Origin: Cylindrospermum sp. NIES-4074 | GTDB lineage: Bacteria; Cyanobacteriota; Cyanobacteriia; Cyanobacteriales; Nostocaceae | Assembly: GCA_003994795.1 (NCBI GenBank) | Contig: AP018270.1 | Span: forward strand, 62,001-126,000 | Direction of reading: 5' to 3' | DNA length: 64,000 nucleotides | In this document: one piece after another, positions 1 to 8,824 of the stretch | Numbering within the stretch: position 1 is the stretch's first letter | How the letters are laid out: each line of letters begins with the position of its first letter | The notes under the pieces: model-generated | What the model saw: only the letters and a program-made list of their open reading frames with translations | The model's database searches: none | Told to the model about the DNA's origin: nothing | Program-made: the position numbers and the translations under genes

Positions 1-27
1 TCACAGGATATTTGGAGATAGAAACTA

Positions 28-1266
28 ATGATTAAGAGTCCAGAGAAACTTGCAGATACGACAATTCAGTTTTCGGCTCCTGTAAGAGCAAACTCGCCGG
101 CACTCCAGCAGCTTTTTGATTTTATTGCTCTGGGGGCAAGTGAGCGCGATCGCGATCGCATCCTTCCTTATAATGTAGTTGAATTGATCCGGCGTTCTAG
201 GTTGGGTGCATTGCGAATCCCCGTTGCCGAAGGTGGTGGTGGTAGCACTGCACGCGAACTATTTGAGGTCGTGATTCGCTTAGGGGATGCTGATCCAAAT
301 GTCGCTCACATTGTGCGGAATCATTTCTCTATAACAGAGCGAATTTTGCGTTCTGAGCGCACCCAAAGGAATCGTCGCTGGCTCAAGGCAGTGGTCGATG
401 GCGCGATTATTGGACTCGCTTCGACCGAACTAGAAGCCAAGCGGTCGGGTGGCGGCCAAGTCGTGAATACAAAATTAACACCCGATGGCGACGGCTATCG
501 GCTGAATGGTACTAAGTATTACAGCACAGGCAGCCTTTACGCGGACTTGATTTTCGTGCGTGTGTTAGTATCCGATGACACTAAAGCATTCATACTTATT
601 CCTACCAAGCGCGAGGGAATAGACCTTGTAGATGACTGGGACGGTTTTGGACAAAGACTTACAGGCACGGGAACGACTACGTTTACGAACGTCCGCGTAG
701 AGGCAGATGAAGTAATTTTTGAGACAGACCAAGACAAAGACAACCTGCCATACAACATTGTTCCGCAACTATTCCTAACAGCAATCAATGCTGGTATTAT
801 TCGCAGCGTTCTGCGTGATGCTACAGCCCTCATCCGTAACAGGCCCCGGACTTTCTACCATGCTGTATCCGAGCAAGCCTCAGAAGACCCAATCTTGCAA
901 CAGACTGTCGGGCAGATTGCCGCCAATGCCTTTGCAGCCGAAGCGATCGTCTTGGCGGCAGCTGATGGTCTTGACCGCCTCCCTGCTGCCCAAGCTCAGG
1001 GTGAAGAGGCAGAGACGGCTGCGGCACTGGCAACTTCTCTGAGTGCAGCTAAAGCCAAATTGATTGTTGATGATTTGGCTTTACGTTCGGCTACCTTGTT
1101 GTTTGAAGTTGGTGGGGCTTCCACAACAAAGAAAAGCTCCAACTTTGATCGTCATTGGCGCAACGCCCGCACCTTATCCTCACACAATCCAAATCATTTT
1201 AAGGCTCGTGCGATCGGCGACTACGAGATCAACGGTACACCATTACCACAACGAGGATTCTTCTAA
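28..1266 (+). CDS. Acyl-CoA dehydrogenase-fold flavin monooxygenase, SfnB/DszC type
   Basis: The 412-residue protein has the layout of the acyl-CoA dehydrogenase superfamily: helical N-terminal domain, beta domain around residues 130-230 (IIGLASTELEAKRSGG is the flavin-side segment) and a helical C-terminal domain. In this superfamily the SfnB/DszC branch acts on organosulfur compounds as reduced-flavin monooxygenases. The next gene is an SfnG-like monooxygenase, which supports a role in sulfone or sulfonate breakdown; the exact substrate is inference. GGAGATAG sits just before the ATG. By eye the protein has no Cys and no Met after the start, which is extreme for this length. A true acyl-CoA dehydrogenase is the alternative but fits the context poorly. 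Confidence 0.85.
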   Translation: MIKSPEKLADTTIQFSAPVRANSPALQQLFDFIALGASERDRDRILPYNVVELIRRSRLGALRIPVAEGGGGSTARELFEVVIRLGDADPNVAHIVRNHFSITERILRSERTQRNRRWLKAVVDGAIIGLASTELEAKRSGGGQVVNTKLTPDGDGYRLNGTKYYSTGSLYADLIFVRVLVSDDTKAFILIPTKREGIDLVDDWDGFGQRLTGTGTTTFTNVRVEADEVIFETDQDKDNLPYNIVPQLFLTAINAGIIRSVLRDATALIRNRPRTFYHAVSEQASEDPILQQTVGQIAANAFAAEAIVLAAADGLDRLPAAQAQGEEAETAAALATSLSAAKAKLIVDDLALRSATLLFEVGGASTTKKSSNFDRHWRNARTLSSHNPNHFKARAIGDYEINGTPLPQRGFF

Positions 1267-1274
1267 TTTTGTTC

Positions 1275-1312
1275 AGATCCCTGATTTCTAACCTGTGAGA
1301 AGTCGGGGATCT
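1275..1312. repeat. Imperfect hairpin after the first gene
   Basis: Arms 1275-1289 (AGATCCCTGATTTCT) and 1298-1312 (AGAAGTCGGGGATCT) pair at 13 of 15 positions around an 8-nt loop. It lies 9 nt after the stop codon and resembles the dispersed hairpins of filamentous cyanobacteria. It may end transcription or protect the 3' end, but no U-run follows. Confidence 0.5.
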
Positions 1313-1342
1313 CACAGCTAATCAAAACCGTTGAGAGGAACT

Positions 1343-2560
1343 ATGAGTACAATTGACACTACTTTTTTGAAAGCAAGTAAAGAGGCGATGTCTGGCGACA
1401 AGCCGCTTGGCGTCTACGCTTCTCCAACAGACTATCCCCAAAGCCCATTATCTCAAGCTCTCCGGCAGCCAGTACTGCTAGGACTATTCTTACCGATTCA
1501 TCACGGTGGTTGGAGTTCTTCTAACCTCCCGCGCACTACAGACTGGTCATTTGATTACAATGCCAAACTTACCCAAAAGGCTGAGGAGCTAGGTTTTGAC
1601 CTGGTTTTCGGCTATTCCACATGGCAGCCAAAGGGCGGACAGGGGCCAACTCGCACAGAAGCAGGTTTAGATGCCTTCATTGCTACCGCCTCCCTTGCCG
1701 CCATTACCTCACGCATTCTATTAATCTCAACAATTCACATTCTCTACGGGCCTTGGCATCCCATCCATCTGGCTAAATTTGGTGCGACACTTGACCACAT
1801 TTCTAAAGGTCGCTGGGGAATTAATGTTGTCACTGGACACCGGGCTTATGAGCATGAACTGTTCGGCTGGAGCCAAATCGAACATGATCGCCGCTATGAA
1901 CTCGCTGATGAATTTGTCACCGTCCTCAAACGACTCTGGTCGGAAACAGAAAATTTTTCTTACAAAAGTCAGGGTTCTTGGCAGTTTAAGGATGCTTACA
2001 TCAGCCCCCGCCCGCTTTATGGTCGCCCCATCCTAGTTAACGCCACTGGTTCGGATGCTGGCATCGAGTTTGCGGGTCGTCATTCTGATATCGTATTTAT
2101 CACCAGTCCGGCTGGCGGTGACATAGAAAGCGCATTGTCGTCGTTACCCGCCCATACAGCCCGTGTCAAACAATCGGCGATCGCTAATGGTAGACAAGTC
2201 CGCACTCTCCTAAATCCGCTTATTGTCGTGCGGGAAACTGAAAAAGAGGCGGAAGAATATGCTCAGGCGATTATTGACCATGCCGATTATCAGTCAATCG
2301 CTGGACGTTCTGGCGTTAGCAGCGATGCACACGCCTGGAAGGGGCATCAAAAGGGAAATCTGCGTCATGGCGTTGGTAGTGCGATCGGCGGTAATGTGCA
2401 GCTAATCGGTTCACCCGAACAAATCACCGAACAACTTTTGCAACTGAATAAAGCTGGTGTCGATGGCTTCCAGCTTGCCTTCTATGATTTTGAGCCTGAT
2501 CTAGATTTCTTCGGTAAGCGCGTTTTACCACTACTGAAGCAGGCTGGACTTAGGTTTTAA
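1343..2560 (+). CDS. LLM-class flavin-dependent monooxygenase, SfnG-like
   Basis: The sequence is a bacterial luciferase-like monooxygenase (TIM barrel). The segments DWSFDYNAKLTQKAEELGFD, then TLDHISKGRWGINVVTG and the RRYELADEF helix match the SfnG/RutA type of FMNH2-dependent enzymes. SfnG oxidises dimethylsulfone to methanesulfinate; substrate identity here is inferred from similarity and the SfnB-type gene upstream. An in-frame TTG exists at 1331, but the ATG at 1343 follows GAGAGGAA at a normal distance and is preferred. It contains no Cys and one internal Met in about 405 residues. Confidence 0.85.
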   Translation: MSTIDTTFLKASKEAMSGDKPLGVYASPTDYPQSPLSQALRQPVLLGLFLPIHHGGWSSSNLPRTTDWSFDYNAKLTQKAEELGFDLVFGYSTWQPKGGQGPTRTEAGLDAFIATASLAAITSRILLISTIHILYGPWHPIHLAKFGATLDHISKGRWGINVVTGHRAYEHELFGWSQIEHDRRYELADEFVTVLKRLWSETENFSYKSQGSWQFKDAYISPRPLYGRPILVNATGSDAGIEFAGRHSDIVFITSPAGGDIESALSSLPAHTARVKQSAIANGRQVRTLLNPLIVVRETEKEAEEYAQAIIDHADYQSIAGRSGVSSDAHAWKGHQKGNLRHGVGSAIGGNVQLIGSPEQITEQLLQLNKAGVDGFQLAFYDFEPDLDFFGKRVLPLLKQAGLRF

Positions 2561-2645
2561 ACGCAGAGGAACACAGAGGTAAGCGCGGAGGAATGCAAAG
2601 TTTATTTGAGTCCATTCGCTAAAACTTATGTTGGGAGGTGTATCA

Positions 2646-3302
2646 ATGCAAGGACAAGAATTACTCCAAAGCTTGTTGCAAGCCACTAGTGAAACTTTTT
2701 ACATGGTGGGTATATCTACCCTAGTTGCAATAGTATTAGGTTTGCCTTTGGGCTTGTTGCTAGTGATGACAGGCCCAGGTAACTTGCTAGATTTTCCCCA
2801 AGTGCATAAAGTGCTGGGTGCGATCGTCAATACGGGGCGATCGTTTCCTTTTATTATTCTGCTTGTTGTGCTCACACCACTCACCCGCCTAATTGTCGGC
2901 ACTTCCATCGGTAGCACAGCCGCTTTAGTTCCCCTAACTCTCGCCGCCATTCCATTTTTTGGTCGCATCGCTGAAACTAGCATTTTAGAAGTTGACAAGG
3001 GACTAATAGAAGCTGCCCAAGCAATGGGGTGCAATTATTGGCAAATCGTTCTCAAAGTATTGATTCCCGAAGCTTTGCCTTCACTGATATTAGGTATGAC
3101 GATTCTAATTGTGAGTTTACTTAACTCTTCCGCGATGGCCGGGGCTGTGGGTGGAGGTGGATTAGGTAATTTGGCAATTCAATACGGCTACCAACGCTTC
3201 GATGTAGGCGTTATGTTTTCTACCATTGTGGTTTTGATTGCACTAGTACAAATTATTCAATTTATAGGTGATTTAATTGCACAGCGGATGAGAAAACGCT
3301 GA
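2646..3302 (+). CDS. metI: ABC transporter permease, MetI type
   Basis: This is a small integral-membrane permease with about five hydrophobic segments and the cytoplasmic EAA loop (EAAQAMGCNYWQIVLKVLIPEALPSL, given here only as its position near residues 120-145). The length of about 218 residues and the GRSFPFI and GGGGLGNLA segments are typical of MetI of the methionine/organosulfur uptake system. GGGAGGTG lies just before the ATG at 2646, so I prefer that start over the ATG at 2628. The binding-protein gene follows, but no MetN ATPase is in the window; it may lie upstream or elsewhere. Confidence 0.85.
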   Translation: MQGQELLQSLLQATSETFYMVGISTLVAIVLGLPLGLLLVMTGPGNLLDFPQVHKVLGAIVNTGRSFPFIILLVVLTPLTRLIVGTSIGSTAALVPLTLAAIPFFGRIAETSILEVDKGLIEAAQAMGCNYWQIVLKVLIPEALPSLILGMTILIVSLLNSSAMAGAVGGGGLGNLAIQYGYQRFDVGVMFSTIVVLIALVQIIQFIGDLIAQRMRKR

Positions 3303-3564
3303 ATGAAAGCAAGGAGGCAGAGGAGCAATATCTTACTCAGCATTTACAATTTACACTAATTAAAAATGTTATGAATAGACGCAGATTTTTCTTAACAGCT
3401 TTGGGTTCCCTTACTACCTCTTTAATTTTTGCTAGTTGTAGCCAACAATCCCCTCAAAGCTCTACTAATAATACGCAAACAATTAGCCAAAAAGAGCAAA
3501 AAGAAGTAATTAAAGTTGGGGTGACTGGTATAGTTTCTCAGGATATTTTAAAATTTGTGAATAA

Positions 3565-4473
3565 GAGGCTATTTATAAAGTAAATCTAAAGAAGAGTTAT
3601 CAGGTAGAAAGGCAACGATAGGATACTGTTTATGCAGTATATATACAGAGGAAGCAATGAAGCGAAAGCTTTATTCTACAGACCTTAGTGACTCAGAATG
3701 GGCAATTTTAAAGCCTTTGATTCCACCAGCTAAACGCGGTGGGCATCCGCGAACAACGGATATGCGAGAAGTATGTAATGCTATCTACTACCATCTAAAG
3801 ACGGGTTGCCAATGGGATATGCTTCCAGGGGACTTTCCTCCCAGTGCCACTGTTTACAGCTACTATCGCAAATGGCAAAAACGAGGTATCTGGGAGCAAA
3901 TGAATCATACGTTGCGTGATCAAGTTCGTCAAAAGATGGGCAAGTCAACTCAACCAAGTGCAATTGCAGCAGATAGCCAGTCGGTCAAAACGACGGAAAA
4001 AAGGGGGATGTGTACGGCTTTGATGGTGGCAAGCTAGTTAAGGGACGCAAACGCCAAACGATAGTTGATAGCCTTGGGCTATTGCTCAAAGTTGTTGTCA
4101 GTGAAGGAAATGCCCCAGAAAGAGTGCTTGCAGCCTATGCCTTAATGGAACTGCTAGAAGAACATCCCGAAATCTTAGAAAAAGTTGAGGTAATGTGGGT
4201 TGATTCTGGCTATAACGGTGATAAGTTTGCCCTGGCTGTATGGCTGATGATTCAAGCTCATGTTGAGGTTATGCAGCGTACAGGAAAAGAATTTGAGATT
4301 TTACCCAAACGCTGGGTAGTAGAAAGAACTTTCGGATGGTTTAACCAATATCATCGTCTTAGTAAGGATTATGAGCGTCTTCCAGAAATGAGCGAAGCTG
4401 CCATATATGCTGTTATGACTCGTGTGATGTTGCGTCGTCTTGTTGTCTAAAGATTTACTTTATAAATGGTCTC
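3565..4473 (+). mobile_element. IS5-family insertion sequence inside metQ
   Basis: The 909-bp element has 23-bp terminal inverted repeats: left starts GAGGCTATTTATAAAG at 3565, right ends TTTATAAATGGTCTC at 4473, with two mismatches. The target duplication TAA is present at 3562-3564 and 4474-4476. A 3-bp TNA duplication and a two-frame transposase fit the IS1031/ISL2-like groups of the IS5 family. Ends and duplication are clean, so insertion is recent. Confidence 0.9.
3657..4450 (+). CDS. IS5-family transposase in two overlapping frames
   Basis: The first frame (3657-4037) encodes the N-terminal part from MKRKLYSTDLSDSEWAIL to AADSQSVKTTEKRG. The second (about 4010-4450, -1 frame) continues with VYGFDGGKLVKGRKR and ends with the ERTFGWFNQYHRLSKDYE segment that carries the catalytic Glu region. 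The frames overlap at a run of A and G near 4000 (GGAAAAAAGGGGG). A -1 ribosomal shift there would join them, as is usual in this family; a simple indel is the alternative. The joined product is about 264 residues. Confidence 0.85.
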
Positions 4474-5131
4474 TAACAATATAGCAGCAAAAGAAGGCTT
4501 GAAGATTCAAGTTATTACCTTTAATGACTGGATACAACCCAACACAGCTTTGAGAGATAAGGTTATTGATGCTAATTTCTTTCAGCACAGACCTTTCATG
4601 AATAATGCTAGTAAGGAACTAAATCTAAATTTAGTAGCATTGAATACAGTTTATTTAAACACACTTGGTCTTTTCTCTAAAAAGTTCAAATCAGTAAGTG
4701 AAATTCCCCAAAATGCAACTGTGACAATTGCTAATGATGTCATCAATAATGACCGAGGATTACGGTTATTAGCAACTAACGGTTTAATTAAATTAAAAGG
4801 AAATGCTAAACAATTCGTGACCCAAAAAGATATTGCTGCTAACCCAAAAAACTTGCAAATCAAGGAAGTAGAAGGTGTACAAGTTGTTCGAGCTATTAAT
4901 GATGTAGATTTCATAGTATCTTCTGCTCAAACTGTTGCACTTGCAGGGATAGAACCTAATTCTATGGGTGAAGAAACAGCTAAAGACAAAAAATACGCTC
5001 TGGCATTAGTTACATTACAAGGTCGAGAAATTGAACCAAAGATTCAAAAGTTAAACAAACTACTCGTCCATCCAAACGTCAAGGATTTTATCAATAAAGA
5101 ATACAAAGGAAGGATTATACCAGTTTTTTAA

Positions 5132-5489
5132 AGATTGTCGCTCAAATCGAAGATTTTTTTGATATTTGTGTCTATAGGAATCCGGTTTTAATTTTGAAAA
5201 TATACTGAGACTTAAATCTCTATGTAGCAAGGGTTTTATCTTAAAACCTGTTGAGAAATCAAATAGGAGTCCTATATGGTTCTTTTACAGTTTATTTTCT
5301 CACTACTTAAATGTAGATTCACATGAATCTATCCCACTAATATGATTTGTTGTAAAAATCTTCATTTAGTTGTAAATAAAGAACGAAAAATCAAGATTTT
5401 ACAGCACATCTGAGTTGAAAAAATAGGCGTTTTTGGATTAGTGGAATAAGTTCATAGAAATACCTGCACTAAATTCTCATAGTCAAAGA
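5132..5489. other. AT-rich intergenic stretch after metQ
   Basis: No convincing coding region is seen between the metQ remnant and the MITE-like element at 5490. The stretch is AT-rich with stops in all frames. Confidence 0.5.
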
Positions 5490-5584
5490 TACAGCACTTT
5501 GCGCGACTAATTGGCACAGATTTTATCTTATTTTCTAGTTTATGTCCTCAACTCTTGTACCTAAACGTTACGCAAAGTGCTGTA
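5490..5584. mobile_element. MITE-like element with 14-bp inverted repeats
   Basis: TACAGCACTTTGCG at 5490-5503 is the exact reverse complement of CGCAAAGTGCTGTA at 5571-5584. The 95-bp unit has no coding content. Ends of TA plus a CAGCACTTTGCG core fit a small element mobilised by an IS630/Tc1-type transposase with TA duplication; that assignment is inference. Confidence 0.6.
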
Positions 5585-5640
5585 AAGAAATATTGATTAG
5601 ATTTGAGCAGTTTATCAAAAGGTGGTATCTTATTTACTAT

Positions 5641-5670
5641 ACTACGGTAAGCCAGTCGTTTTACTGTAGT
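5641..5670. promoter_or_regulatory. 30-bp sulfur-island palindrome, site 1
   Basis: ACTACGGTAA at 5641-5650 and TTACTGTAGT at 5661-5670 form an inverted repeat around a 10-bp spacer, the most symmetric copy in the window. It lies 65 bp before the start codon of the sulfonate-binding lipoprotein gene at 5735 and probably controls the run of genes to 9859. Confidence 0.7.
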
Positions 5671-5734
5671 TTACTCGTTATCATCATAGATATGGCTGCT
5701 TAAACTCCTAAAAATTGATATCAAGGAGTCAATT

Positions 5735-6808
5735 GTGGTGAATTATTTAAAAGAACATCGCTTTCAGTACAAACAAAAATGTTCTGCCAGTAAGAGCTTT
5801 GCGATCGCAACGTCTTTTCTTGGTTTGATAGCTTCTGGTTGCAGTCAACAAACAGCGCTCAATGTCAGAGCTAACTCAGATTCCTCTACAAAAACTCTCA
5901 CTAGCAAAACTACAGAGAAAAACAATGTGATTCGCTTGGGCTACCAAAAAGGCGGAATTATTCCCATTGCGCGTCAGCGAGGTGAGTTAGAGCGTCAGTT
6001 AGCCACGCAAAATATTAAAGTTGAATGGAGTGGGCCATTTGACCGTTGCGCTACGCTTTTAAGTTCTCTCAATGGTAATCGGGCAGATATTGGCGGCTGT
6101 GGTGATATTCCTTCCATCTCTGGAATTGCTGCTGGACAACCTCTTTGTATTGGCTCTGTACAGCGTCCTAATCCAGATTCTTTGAGTAGTGCCATCTTAG
6201 TTAGTGGTGATTCTCCCATTCGGAAACCGACTGATTTAGTAGGTAAAAAAGTTGCAGTTAATCAAGGTGGTGCGGGCGAATATCTGTTATTAAAAGTTTT
6301 GGAAAAAGAAAATATTCCTAAAGAAAGAGTCCAGCGAGTTTACTTATCACCGAATGATGCTGCACCTGCTCTATATCAAGGTTCTGTTGATGCGTGGGCA
6401 GTTTGGGAACCTTACATTTCTATTGCAGAATTAGAGCATAAGGCGCGAAGAATCACCACTACACACCCTGCTCCTACCTACGGCATTATGGTTGTTCGTA
6501 GTGATGCAGCTAAAGAAAATCCTGTAGCAGTGAAAGCTGCTCTTACTGCTTTGAGTCAGGATGGTGAATGGTTAAATCAACATACTAATGCTGCATCAGA
6601 TTTTCTAGTTAAAGAGCTAAAACTTTCTGATGCGGTAGCCAAGCAAGTGACTAAAAATCGAGGCCCAGAGTCTTACGTATTTCCTAATGCTGAAGATATC
6701 GCCAAGCTTCAGAAAACAGCTGACTGGTTACTAGAGCAAAAAATTATTCCGCAACGAGTAAATATTACAACGGCAGTGTGTCCGTTAGAAACTACCGCCG
6801 CTAGGTAG
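5735..6808 (+). CDS. Sulfonate/taurine ABC transporter substrate-binding lipoprotein
   Basis: The protein is a SsuA/TauA-type (NMT1-like) periplasmic binding protein of 357 residues. A signal segment ends in LIASGC, a plausible lipobox. The mature part has VIRLGYQKGGIIPIARQRG, then ADIGGCGDIPSISG and the DAWAVWEPYISIAE segment, all at positions usual for aliphatic-sulfonate receptors. Translation starts at GTG (5735), with AAGGAG 8 nt upstream. It heads a row with an SsuD-like monooxygenase and a class II aldolase, which supports sulfonate uptake. No cognate permease or ATPase is adjacent. Six Cys make it richer in sulfur than its neighbours. Confidence 0.85.
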   Translation: MVNYLKEHRFQYKQKCSASKSFAIATSFLGLIASGCSQQTALNVRANSDSSTKTLTSKTTEKNNVIRLGYQKGGIIPIARQRGELERQLATQNIKVEWSGPFDRCATLLSSLNGNRADIGGCGDIPSISGIAAGQPLCIGSVQRPNPDSLSSAILVSGDSPIRKPTDLVGKKVAVNQGGAGEYLLLKVLEKENIPKERVQRVYLSPNDAAPALYQGSVDAWAVWEPYISIAELEHKARRITTTHPAPTYGIMVVRSDAAKENPVAVKAALTALSQDGEWLNQHTNAASDFLVKELKLSDAVAKQVTKNRGPESYVFPNAEDIAKLQKTADWLLEQKIIPQRVNITTAVCPLETTAAR

Positions 6809-6879
6809 GAAAGGTGAAAAGAGGCGGAGAATAACTGCCACTAAAAACTTAAATAACAAAGATTTGGAGAAAAATTAAT

Positions 6880-7989
6880 ATGCCTGTGGAATTTATTGGC
6901 ATGATTGGTACGCGAGAAGCGTCTGAATTACATGGCCCTACTGTATCTCTCACGGGAGGAAGTATAGACTTAGCTTATGTCCGTAAATTTGCAAAAGTCC
7001 ATGAAGATGGTGGCTTTGATCGAGTATTAGTTGGTTATAGTTCTACAGGGCCGGATGGCTTTAATGTAGTCAGTTATGTGGCTGCTGCAACTGAACGACT
7101 CAAGTTTTTACTTGCACATAGACCGGGTTTTGTGGCTCCCACTTTAGCCGCCCGCAAATTAGCAACATTAGATCACTTTTCTAATGGTCGCGTTGCTGTA
7201 CATATCATTACTGGTGGGAGCGATGCCGAACAACAGCGCGATGGTGATTGGCTCGATCATGATACTCGCTATCGCCGTACTGATGAATATCTTGATATTG
7301 TGCGGCGAGTTTGGACGAGTGAAGAACCTTTCAATTATGAAGGGGAGTTTTACCAACTCAAGCAAGCATTTTCAGAAGTTAAACCCTTACAGCAACCACA
7401 TATTCCGATATATTTCGGTGGTGCTTCTGGTGCTGCTGTGGGTGTAGGTGCGAAGCACAGTAATGTATATGCGTTTTGGGGAGAACCTATAGCTGCTATT
7501 AAACAACGGATCGCAGAGGTGAAAGCCGCAGCACCGCCTGGAAAAGACTTACAGTTTAGTGTTTCTTTGCGTCCAATTTTGGGCGAAACAGAAGCAAAAG
7601 CATGGGAAAAGGCGCATTATATTCTCTCACGGATCAATGAAATCCGCGCTCAAGCTGGAATTCAATTAACTGCTGGTGCATCTTCCCCACCTCAAGCTGT
7701 TGGTTCATTGCGGTTGTTGGATTTTGCTAAGGAAAGCGAAATTCACGATAAACGTTTATGGACACCGATCGCAGCTGCAACTGGCGCTCGTGGTAATACT
7801 ACTGCTTTGGTGGGGACTCCTGAACAGGTAGCAGAGTCATTATTTGATTACTACAAAGCTGGAGTGACAACACTATTGATTCGCGGTTTTGACCCTGTGG
7901 AAGATGCGATCGCTTATGGTCGAGATGTGATTCCTTTAGTACGTCAACAAGTACAACGACAAGAACGACAAACAGCAACCGTAGCTTAA
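6880..7989 (+). CDS. ssuD: SsuD-like FMNH2-dependent alkanesulfonate monooxygenase
   Basis: This 369-residue luciferase-like monooxygenase follows SsuD closely. It has LKFLLAHRPGFVAPTLAARK, then ATLDHFSNGRVAVHIITGG, the LDHDTRYRRTDEYLDIVRRV helix and IPIYFGGASGAAVGVGAKHS. SsuD releases sulfite from alkanesulfonates using FMNH2 from a separate reductase and O2 in the cytoplasm. It stands 71 bp after a sulfonate-binding lipoprotein gene and is probably co-transcribed. GGAG precedes the ATG. There is no Cys and one internal Met (residue 8). No flavin reductase gene is adjacent; the nitroreductase at 30291 is one candidate partner. Confidence 0.88.
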   Translation: MPVEFIGMIGTREASELHGPTVSLTGGSIDLAYVRKFAKVHEDGGFDRVLVGYSSTGPDGFNVVSYVAAATERLKFLLAHRPGFVAPTLAARKLATLDHFSNGRVAVHIITGGSDAEQQRDGDWLDHDTRYRRTDEYLDIVRRVWTSEEPFNYEGEFYQLKQAFSEVKPLQQPHIPIYFGGASGAAVGVGAKHSNVYAFWGEPIAAIKQRIAEVKAAAPPGKDLQFSVSLRPILGETEAKAWEKAHYILSRINEIRAQAGIQLTAGASSPPQAVGSLRLLDFAKESEIHDKRLWTPIAAATGARGNTTALVGTPEQVAESLFDYYKAGVTTLLIRGFDPVEDAIAYGRDVIPLVRQQVQRQERQTATVA

Positions 7990-8018
7990 TGTACCTGTGA
8001 AGCAAGAAAGAGAAAATC

Positions 8019-8780
8019 ATGCCAAATTTCACTAGACCGCAACCACCAGTCTTTGAACGAGTTGAAGAAGAACGACTCTACCGCAAACAACGCCTTGCGG
8101 CTGCATTTCGGTTGTTTGCTCGTTTTGGCTTTAGTGAAGGAACAGCAGGCCACATCACCGCCAGAGATCCTGAGTTTACCGACCATTTTTGGGTAAATCC
8201 CCTTGGCAAGTACTTTGGTCACATCCGAGTTTCTGACTTGATTTTGGTCGATAGAGAAGGCGAAGTTGTCAAAGGTAATGCTCCTGTCAATCGCGCCGCT
8301 TTTGCGATTCATTCACAGGTTCATGAGGCGCGACCTGATATAGTTGCAGCTGCTCATGCTCATTCTCTGCATGGTAAATCTTGGTCAAGTCTTGGTCGTC
8401 TGCTTGATCCTCTAACTCAAGATGCTTGCGCTTTCTATCAAGACCACGCTCTATTTGATGACTATAAAGGAGTAGTTTTAGATACTTCAGAGGGTAAAAG
8501 AATTGCTGAATCTTTGGGAGACAAAAAAGCTGTCATCCTGCGGAATCATGGCTTTTTAACAGTGGGGCAGACAGTAGACGAAGCAGCTTTTTGGTACATT
8601 TCTTTTGAGCGCTCGGCTCAAGCCCAACTGCTTGCAGAAGCAGCTGGCAAACCACTTCCCATTGACCACGAAACAGCAACTTTTACTCATAACCAAGTAG
8701 GAACCCATTCCGGCGGTTGGTTTAGCTTTCAGCCACTCTACGACCGAATTGTGGGCGAAGAACCAAACTTACTAGACTAG
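8019..8780 (+). CDS. Class II aldolase/adducin-domain protein
   Basis: The 253-residue protein has the class II aldolase/adducin fold signature: GTAGHITARDPE near residue 42, the metal-binding pair in AAAHAHSLHGKS near residue 112, and a third ligand in LRNHGFLTVG near residue 180. Family members are zinc-dependent aldolases, decarboxylases or epimerases. Its place between ssuD and a sulfonate-binding protein gene suggests that it handles the carbonyl product left after desulfonation, which is inference. It has one Cys and no internal Met. Confidence 0.8.
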   Translation: MPNFTRPQPPVFERVEEERLYRKQRLAAAFRLFARFGFSEGTAGHITARDPEFTDHFWVNPLGKYFGHIRVSDLILVDREGEVVKGNAPVNRAAFAIHSQVHEARPDIVAAAHAHSLHGKSWSSLGRLLDPLTQDACAFYQDHALFDDYKGVVLDTSEGKRIAESLGDKKAVILRNHGFLTVGQTVDEAAFWYISFERSAQAQLLAEAAGKPLPIDHETATFTHNQVGTHSGGWFSFQPLYDRIVGEEPNLLD

Positions 8781-8824
8781 TTGGTGGTTATTTTTTTGAT
8801 GTCTTTTTATACCTAAAAATTAAC

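Larger units (their letters stand above)
3371..5131 (+). pseudogene. metQ: MetQ/NlpA-type substrate-binding lipoprotein, split by an IS
   Basis: Positions 3371-3564 encode a lipoprotein signal (IFASCSQQ) and the start of the mature protein (VIKVGVTGIVSQDILKFVN). Positions 4477-5131 encode the rest, including NTALRDKVIDANFFQHRPF, a MetQ hallmark. Removing the 909-bp insertion and one copy of the TAA duplication rejoins the reading frame exactly (KFVN-NN-IAAKEG) and gives a normal MetQ length of about 282 residues. The insertion is therefore recent and the gene was intact before it. A stop codon inside the element ends the left part. The right part could in principle start at the ATG at 4466 inside the IS end, but it would lack a signal peptide and could not work as a lipoprotein. 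Confidence 0.9.

Noticed and set aside
537-833. Minus-strand open frames inside the first gene
   Set aside because: They lie antisense to a well-supported coding region and have no ribosome site or domain.
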